This document shows positions 31,572-36,868 of a stretch of 36,868 nt of DNA, in pieces. The translations under genes were made by a program, and so were the position numbers. The notes beneath the pieces were generated by a model. That model ran no database searches. It worked only from the letters and a program-made list of their open reading frames with translations, and had not been told where the DNA came from. Origin of the DNA: Rhodospirillales bacterium. GTDB lineage: Bacteria > Pseudomonadota > Alphaproteobacteria > BOG-932 > Roseiterribacteraceae. The stretch spans positions 1 through 36,868 of the forward strand of contig JAQGIE010000187.1 of NCBI GenBank assembly GCA_028291365.1. The letters are read 5' to 3'. The first letter of the stretch is position 1, and the number at the start of each line of letters is the position of its first letter.

Positions 31572-34500
31572 ATGTCGATGTCCGAGATTTTCGTCCGTCG
31601 TCCGGTGATGACGACGCTGGTGATGTTCGCCATCGCGCTGCTGGGCATCTCTGGCTACCGCCAGCTTGCCGTCGCACCGCTGCCCAATGTCGACATTCCG
31701 ACCATCCAGGTCGAAGGGCGCCTGCCGGGGGCCAGTCCCGAGACGATGGCGGCGTCGGTGGCGACGCCGATCGAGCGCCAGATCGCCACCATCTCGGGCG
31801 TCACCTCGATCGTGTCGAACAGCGCCGTCGGATCGACCAACGTCATCGTTCAGTTCGACCTGTCGCGGAACATCGACGCGGCAGCGCAGGACGTCGCCGC
31901 CGCGCTTGCCGTCGTGCAGCGACGACTGCCGATCGAGATGACGACGCCGCCCAGCTACACCAAGGTCAACCCGTCGCAGACGCCGGTGCTGTTGATCGCG
32001 GTGCGCTCGGACACGATGCAGCTGAGCGACGTCAACGAATATGTCGACACGATCATCGGGCCACGTCTCTCGACGCTGTCGGGCGTGGCGCAGGTGATGA
32101 TCTGGGGCCAGAAGAAATACGCCATCCGCGCCCAGATGGATCCCGGTGTGCTGGCCGCACGCGGCGTGTCGGTCGAGGAGGTGCGCACGGCGCTGATGGC
32201 CGGCGCCTCGAACGCGCCCGCCGGCACCATCCAGGGCACGTCGCGCACGGTCACGATCGAGGTCGCGGGCCAGCCGCACAACGCGGCCGAGTTCGGCAAG
32301 ATCATCGTCGCCTATCGCAACGACCGGCCGGTACGTCTCGAGGAAGTCGCCACCGTCGTCGACTCGGTCGAGCAGATCCAGAACGCGGCCTACATCAACG
32401 GTGAGCGGTCGATCCTGATGGCGATCGTGCGCCAGTCCGACGCCAACGCGGTCGAGGTGGTGGATTCGATCTTCCGCGAGCTGCCGCGCATCAAGGCGCA
32501 GGTGCCGCCCTCGATCGAATTCACCCCGACGGTCAACCGCTCGAAACCGATCCGGCAGAACCTCGCGGACGTGCAGACCACGTTCGCCATCACCGCCGTG
32601 CTCGTGGTGCTGGTGATCTTTCTCTTTCTGCGCAAGCCGGCCGCGACGTTGATCCCGGCCATCGTGCTGCCGCTGTCGGTGATCGGCACCTTCGCGGGCA
32701 TGTGGCTGGCGGGCTTCTCGCTCAACAACATCTCGCTGCTGGCGCTGACCCTGGCGATCGGCCTGATCGTCGATGACGCGATCGTCATGCTGGAAAACGT
32801 CATGCGCTATGTCGAGCAGGGCATGGAGCCGTTCGAGGCGACGCTCAAAGGCGCGCGCGAAGTCGGCTTCACCATCGTCTCGATCACCATCTCCCTGGTG
32901 GTCGTCTTCATTCCGGTGATTTTCATGGGCGGCGTCATCGGCCGCATGCTGCGCGAGTTCGGCCTGACGCTGTCGATCGCCATCGCGGTGTCGATGGTGT
33001 GCGCGCTGACGCTGACGCCGATGCTGACGGCGCGCCTGCTCAAGCAGGAGCACGAGCACAAGGAGTCGCGCCTCGGCGCCTGGCTCGAAGCGCGCTTCAA
33101 CGCGATGCTCAAAGCCTACGACCACGGCCTGCGCTGGGTGTTGCGCCACCAGCCCCTGGCGCTGGGCGTCACGGTCGCGTCGGTGCTGCTCACGGTGGTC
33201 GCGGTGGAGATGGTGCCGAAAGGCTTCCTGCCGCTCGAAGACACCGGCGCCATCTCGATGTCGACCGAAGGCGCCGAAGACATCGCCTTCGACCGCATGC
33301 TCGAACTGCAGCAGCAGGTCGCCGCCATCGCGCGCGCCGAGCCCGACGTGGCGATGGTGTCGTCCTTCGTCTCGCCCGGCGGCGCCGGCAACAGCATCAG
33401 CAACGGTCGCGGCTTTCTGGAGCTGACGCCGTTCGAAGATCGTCACCGCACCGTGTTCCAGGTGATCGACTCGCTGCGCAAGAAGGTCGCCGCGGTGCCG
33501 GGCATTCGCGTCTATTTCTCGCCGGTGCAGAGTCTCGAACTCGGCGGCCGTACGCCCAAGGCGCAGTATATGGTGACGCTGCAGGGCCCCGAACTGACCG
33601 AACTGTATCGCTGGGCCGAAAAATTTCGCGCCGAAATGACGGGCACGGACGGTTTCCTCGACGTGTCGTCGGACCTGAAGTTGGGCGTGCCCAAGCAGGT
33701 CTTCCGCATGGACCAGGACCGCGCGCTCGCGGCCGGCGTCAATGCCGACCAGGTGCGCCAGACGCTGTACAGCGCCTTCGGCACGCGCAAAGTCGCGTCG
33801 CTTTTCACCGCGTCGAACGACTATTCGGTGATCCAGGAGATCGAGCCGGCGCTGCAGGACGATCCCGAAGCGATCGGCCGGCTCTACGTCAAGAACGACA
33901 AGGGCAATCTGGTGCCGCTGCGCGCCATCGGCGAACTCGAACAATCGGTCGGTCCCTTGACCGTGTCGCATTCGGGGCAGCTTCCGACCGCCGCGATCAG
34001 CTTCAATCTCAGCGCCGACGTGCCGCTGTCCGAGATGGTCGATCGTGTGCGCGGCATGGAGCGCAAGATCAGCATGCCGGAATCGATCGTGCTGGGCTTC
34101 GAAGGCACGACGCAGGTGTTCCAGGACTCGATGGGGAATCAGGGCTTCCTGATCCTCTCGGCGCTGCTCGCGGTCTATATCGTGCTCGGCATTCTGTATG
34201 AGAGCTTCGTCCATCCGCTGACGATTCTCGCCGGCCTGCCGTCGGCGGCGCTGGGCGGCGTGCTAACCTTGCTGCTGTTCGGCAAGCCGCTCGACCTGAT
34301 CGGCATCATCGGCCTGCTGATGCTGATCGGCATCGTGAAGAAGAACGCGATCATGATGATCGACTTCGCGCTGGAGCGGAAACGGGCCGGCGATCTGGAC
34401 AGCGAGCGTTCGATCTACGAGGCCTGCCTGCTGCGCTTCCGCCCCATCATGATGACGACCATGGCGGCGCTGCTGGGCGCGCTGCCGATCGCGCTCGGCG

Positions 34501-34691
34501 TCGGCGCCGGCGCCGAATTGCGCCAGCCGCTCGGACTGGTCGTGGTCGGCGGCCTGATCGTCAGCCAGGTGCTGACGCTGTTCATCACGCCGGTGCTCTA
34601 TCTCTATTTCGACCGGCTGCAGAACCGTTTCGCCAACAAGGCCGCCGCGCCGGCGGCAGACCCGTTGGCGCTGGGAGAAGCGGCGGAATAG
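31572..34691 (+). CDS. RND-family multidrug efflux transporter (MdtB/MdtC/AcrB-like)
   Basis: A 1039-residue proton-driven inner-membrane pump. The first helix is SEIFVRRPVMTTLVMFAIALLGI, and two large periplasmic loops are present. The proton-relay residues are visible: Asp-Asp in LAIGLIVDDAIVMLENV (helix 4) and Lys in LIGIVKKNAIMMIDFAL (helix 10). The ending RFRPIMMTTMAALLGALPIALGVGAGAELRQPLG is typical. The sequence favours the MdtB/C or MexF-like branch; substrates are not predictable. No outer-membrane factor follows. Confidence 0.95.
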   Translation: MSMSEIFVRRPVMTTLVMFAIALLGISGYRQLAVAPLPNVDIPTIQVEGRLPGASPETMAASVATPIERQIATISGVTSIVSNSAVGSTNVIVQFDLSRNIDAAAQDVAAALAVVQRRLPIEMTTPPSYTKVNPSQTPVLLIAVRSDTMQLSDVNEYVDTIIGPRLSTLSGVAQVMIWGQKKYAIRAQMDPGVLAARGVSVEEVRTALMAGASNAPAGTIQGTSRTVTIEVAGQPHNAAEFGKIIVAYRNDRPVRLEEVATVVDSVEQIQNAAYINGERSILMAIVRQSDANAVEVVDSIFRELPRIKAQVPPSIEFTPTVNRSKPIRQNLADVQTTFAITAVLVVLVIFLFLRKPAATLIPAIVLPLSVIGTFAGMWLAGFSLNNISLLALTLAIGLIVDDAIVMLENVMRYVEQGMEPFEATLKGAREVGFTIVSITISLVVVFIPVIFMGGVIGRMLREFGLTLSIAIAVSMVCALTLTPMLTARLLKQEHEHKESRLGAWLEARFNAMLKAYDHGLRWVLRHQPLALGVTVASVLLTVVAVEMVPKGFLPLEDTGAISMSTEGAEDIAFDRMLELQQQVAAIARAEPDVAMVSSFVSPGGAGNSISNGRGFLELTPFEDRHRTVFQVIDSLRKKVAAVPGIRVYFSPVQSLELGGRTPKAQYMVTLQGPELTELYRWAEKFRAEMTGTDGFLDVSSDLKLGVPKQVFRMDQDRALAAGVNADQVRQTLYSAFGTRKVASLFTASNDYSVIQEIEPALQDDPEAIGRLYVKNDKGNLVPLRAIGELEQSVGPLTVSHSGQLPTAAISFNLSADVPLSEMVDRVRGMERKISMPESIVLGFEGTTQVFQDSMGNQGFLILSALLAVYIVLGILYESFVHPLTILAGLPSAALGGVLTLLLFGKPLDLIGIIGLLMLIGIVKKNAIMMIDFALERKRAGDLDSERSIYEACLLRFRPIMMTTMAALLGALPIALGVGAGAELRQPLGLVVVGGLIVSQVLTLFITPVLYLYFDRLQNRFANKAAAPAADPLALGEAAE

Positions 34692-34783
34692 AAGCGCGGC
34701 CCCGGGGCGGACGCGTCTCGCTTCCTTCGATTGACAGTGTTCCACCGGCCGCGACCATGGCCCGAACCAATGGAGGAATCGTC

Positions 34784-35884
34784 ATGCGCTTTCGTACGCT
34801 TGTTGCGCTGTGTGCGCTGTTCATGGCCGCGCCGGCGCTCGCGCACCAGCCCAACGAGCCGGCGCATCAGCTCTTTGCCGAAGGCGACCTGAAACTCGAG
34901 AGCGGCGAGGTGATCCGCGACTTCTCGATCTCCTATGTGACGCACGGCACGCTCAACGCCGACAAGTCGAACGCGGTGCTGATGGTGACGGCGATTGGCG
35001 GCAATCATCACCGCATCGACTATCTCATCGGACCCGGCCGCGCGCTCGACCCGACCAAGTATTTCATCATCTGCACCGATGCGATCGGCAACGGGCTCAC
35101 CACCTCGCCGTCGACCAGCAAGACGCAGCCGCGCATGCAGTTTCCCAAATTCAATATTCGCGACATGGTGAATTCGCAGCAGCGGCTGGTGACCGAGAAG
35201 TTCGGGATCAAGAAGCTGGTCACCGTGATCGGCGCTTCGATGGGTGGCATGCAGGCGCTGCAATGGGCCGTGTCCTATCCCGACATGATGACCAGCATCG
35301 TGCCGATCATCCCGCTCGGCCGCACGCCGGCCTGGACCACCGGCGTGCTCGAAATGCTGCGCCAGTCGATCATGGCCGATCCGAAATTCAAGGACGGCAC
35401 CTACGCCGCCGACGCGCCGCCCGAACTGGGCATGCGCCTGTGGGCGGGCTGGCTGTCGGGCGTCATCACGCGCACGCCGGGCTTCCAGGAATCGCTCTAT
35501 CCCAGGAGCCAGGACGAAGTTGCGTTCCTGAAGGGCGTGCAGGACGGCGGCTGGAAGCGCATGGATGCCGTCGACTGGATCTATCAGAGCTGGGCTTACG
35601 ACGCGCACAATCTCGGCACGAGTGCGGGTTTCAACGGCGACTATCACAAGGCGCTCAAGGCGATCAAAGCCAAGACCCTGATCCTCGCGGGCACCGGCGA
35701 CCTGCTCAATCCCGAATATGAAGCGACCGAAGCGGCGCAGTACATCTCCGATGTGCGCTACCTGAGCATCAACGCGCACCGTCCGATGGGCCACGTCTCG
35801 GCCGGCGGCATCACCGCGCCCGAAAACGAAATGCAGAACCGCGAAGTCGGCGTGTTCCTCGACCAGGTGGCGAAGGCCAAATAG
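34784..35884 (+). CDS. Exported MetX-like alpha/beta hydrolase
   Basis: A 366-residue alpha/beta hydrolase resembling homoserine O-acetyltransferase but with a signal peptide (MRFRTLVALCALFMAAPALA, cleaved before HQPNEP). The catalytic triad candidates are Ser152 (IGASMGGMQALQWA), Asp306 (AGTGDLLNP) and His337 (MGHVSAGG). The oxyanion region is AIGGNHHRIDY. Periplasmic location argues against methionine synthesis; an esterase or acyltransferase on an unknown substrate is likelier. ATG 34784 follows GGAGG by 7 nt, better than ATG 34757, which would bury the signal. Confidence 0.88.
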   Translation: MRFRTLVALCALFMAAPALAHQPNEPAHQLFAEGDLKLESGEVIRDFSISYVTHGTLNADKSNAVLMVTAIGGNHHRIDYLIGPGRALDPTKYFIICTDAIGNGLTTSPSTSKTQPRMQFPKFNIRDMVNSQQRLVTEKFGIKKLVTVIGASMGGMQALQWAVSYPDMMTSIVPIIPLGRTPAWTTGVLEMLRQSIMADPKFKDGTYAADAPPELGMRLWAGWLSGVITRTPGFQESLYPRSQDEVAFLKGVQDGGWKRMDAVDWIYQSWAYDAHNLGTSAGFNGDYHKALKAIKAKTLILAGTGDLLNPEYEATEAAQYISDVRYLSINAHRPMGHVSAGGITAPENEMQNREVGVFLDQVAKAK

Positions 35885-35890
35885 GTAACG

Positions 35891-35918
35891 GTGATCCGAT
35901 CCGATTGGATCGGATCAC
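35891..35918. terminator. Palindrome family 2, copy 2 (candidate bidirectional terminator)
   Basis: A 12-bp perfect stem, GTGATCCGATCC/GGATCGGATCAC, with a GATT loop. It is in the 44-bp gap between convergent genes. Same core (TGATCCGATC) as 12629-12657. Confidence 0.65.
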
Positions 35919-35928
35919 GCAAACGCGC

Positions 35929-36868
35929 TTAGCGCGCCCAGGTGCGCATTGTCTTGGTCGTGACGTCGTAGCGTTCGATGCGGTGGTTGTTGGTGTCGAC
36001 CACCAGCAGCCCCGCATCGCCGTCGGGCCACAGGCCGGCAGGCTGGCGCAGCGGGACGCAGATCGGATCGACGCAGGTCCAGCCTGCTTCGCCGATCGCA
36101 TGCGACTGGCGCTTTGCCGGTTCGACCTGGCGCAGCGTGTTGTTGTAGGTGTCGGCGATCCACACGTGATCATCCGCACCGGTCGCGACGCCCAGCGCGT
36201 GCTGCAGCCGCGACTCGCGCAACGCGCCGGTCGCCGTGCCCCATTTGAACAGGCCGCCGCCGATCCAGGTCGTCAGGACCGGCACGGGGCCGAGCGACAC
36301 GGCGCGCAGGGCCGAGCTTTCGGCATCGGCGATCCATAGCGTCTTGCCGTCGGCGGAGAGGGCAAGGCCGCTCGGCTGCGCCATCGCGGCCTGATCGGGT
36401 GAACCGTCGAGCAGGCCTTCGCGGCCCGAGCCGAACCAGTGCACGACCTTGCCGTCGGCAATGTCGATGCTGCCGAGTTGGTGCGTGCCGGCGTTGGCGA
36501 AGATCAACGCGTCGCCCAGGCGCGCCAGGTCCCAGGGGGACGCAAGCGGCGTCGCTGCGCCGCGCGTCGGTTCCAGCGGCAGCAACGGTCCGCGCGCGCC
36601 CGTGCCCGCCACCGTCTCGACGCGTCCGTCGGCGCGATGCACGCGGCGGATCGTGTGGTTGCCGGTGTCGGCGACCCAGATGAAGTTCTGGTCGGCGGCG
36701 AGTCCTTGCGGATCGCGGAACTTCGCCTCGGCCGCCCAGCCGTCTTCCCAGCCCGCTTCACCGCTGCCGTAGCGCTGCAGTTCGCCGCCATTCTCGTCGA
36801 GCACGACGATCTGGTTGTGCCCGCTATCGGCGAGCACCCATTTCTTGATCCCGCCCGGCAGCGGCTTG
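35929..36868 (-). CDS. NHL-repeat protein (5' end outside the window)
   Basis: At least 313 residues of an NHL-repeat beta-propeller. Repeats include WVLADSGHNQIVVLDENG, IWVADTGNHTIRRV, LWIADAESSALRAV, VWIADTYNNTLRQVE and LLVVDTNNHRIERY, each ending in a consensus-like WxADxxNHxIR. The ladder resembles the C-terminal propeller of NHLRC2-type proteins, where a thioredoxin-like domain often precedes; whether one is present lies beyond the edge. No signal is visible. It is convergent with the MetX-like hydrolase gene. Confidence 0.85.
   Translation of the reverse strand, partial: KPLPGGIKKWVLADSGHNQIVVLDENGGELQRYGSGEAGWEDGWAAEAKFRDPQGLAADQNFIWVADTGNHTIRRVHRADGRVETVAGTGARGPLLPLEPTRGAATPLASPWDLARLGDALIFANAGTHQLGSIDIADGKVVHWFGSGREGLLDGSPDQAAMAQPSGLALSADGKTLWIADAESSALRAVSLGPVPVLTTWIGGGLFKWGTATGALRESRLQHALGVATGADDHVWIADTYNNTLRQVEPAKRQSHAIGEAGWTCVDPICVPLRQPAGLWPDGDAGLLVVDTNNHRIERYDVTTKTMRTWAR

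Noticed and set aside
30930-34214. Open frame of 1094 codons antisense to the RND operon
   Set aside because: It is a shadow of the GC-rich adaptor and pump genes. The translation is His/Arg/Asp/Gln-rich with no domain, and the plus-strand genes are certain.

Overview
The window looks like chromosomal DNA of a GC-rich alphaproteobacterium; order not determined. Third codon positions are almost all G or C and genes are tightly packed with many ATGA/GTGA overlaps. The content also fits: a class II DAHP synthase, a zinc-less short GluRS paralogue next to cysS, rlmB beside tRNA-Tyr, and many short secreted alphaproteobacterial proteins. No phage, plasmid or IS transposase gene is visible.

Layout. 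1-4625 (minus) is a compact five-gene run, yggT-like > folD > corA > kup > deoA, cut by the window start. A tRNA-Ala(CGC) follows at 4816-4891, and a short array of palindromes begins on its CCA end (4891-5018). 5142-7928 holds two unknown proteins, a DUF427 protein coupled to a GabD-type aldehyde dehydrogenase, and a small membrane protein. 8206-10751 is a reverse transsulfuration pair (cystathionine beta-synthase with CBS domains, then a cystathionine gamma-lyase/synthase) behind a leader rich in dyads. 10777-13520 has glutathione reductase and three small exported proteins. 13710-15850 is DAHP synthase plus a methyltransferase. 15908-17690 has a DUF4097 protein, an ABM-domain protein and a secreted unknown. 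17744-22884 (plus) is GYF/RDD membrane protein > gltX > cysS > PAS/degenerate-GGDEF/EAL protein. 22997-24012 has an entericidin-like lipoprotein and rlmB, convergent.

24102-24828 is the most unusual part. tRNA-Tyr(GTA) runs directly into about 400 bp of nested palindromes and direct repeats, followed by a small stand-alone GIY-YIG nuclease gene whose ribosome binding site lies in a hairpin. The hairpin core of this array is the same as that behind tRNA-Ala. Its five copies show paired base changes that preserve the stems, so the structure itself appears to matter. I propose a tRNA-3'-end-anchored palindromic repeat family with a linked GIY-YIG nuclease, by analogy with REP/RAYT systems. The link between nuclease and repeats is inference.

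The remainder: a stand-alone Lrp/AsnC ligand-binding domain, a DUF7010-like membrane protein (probable CTG start), a YSC84-type exported protein and an unknown membrane protein; a BtuFCD/FecBCD-type ABC importer (minus, 27072-29610); a CHAP-domain exported protein; an RND efflux pair (30414-34691) preceded by a perfect 16-bp palindrome; an exported MetX-like alpha/beta hydrolase; and a partial NHL-repeat protein running off the right edge. A second palindrome family (about 28 bp, TGATCCGATC arms) lies between two convergent gene pairs and probably acts as a bidirectional terminator.
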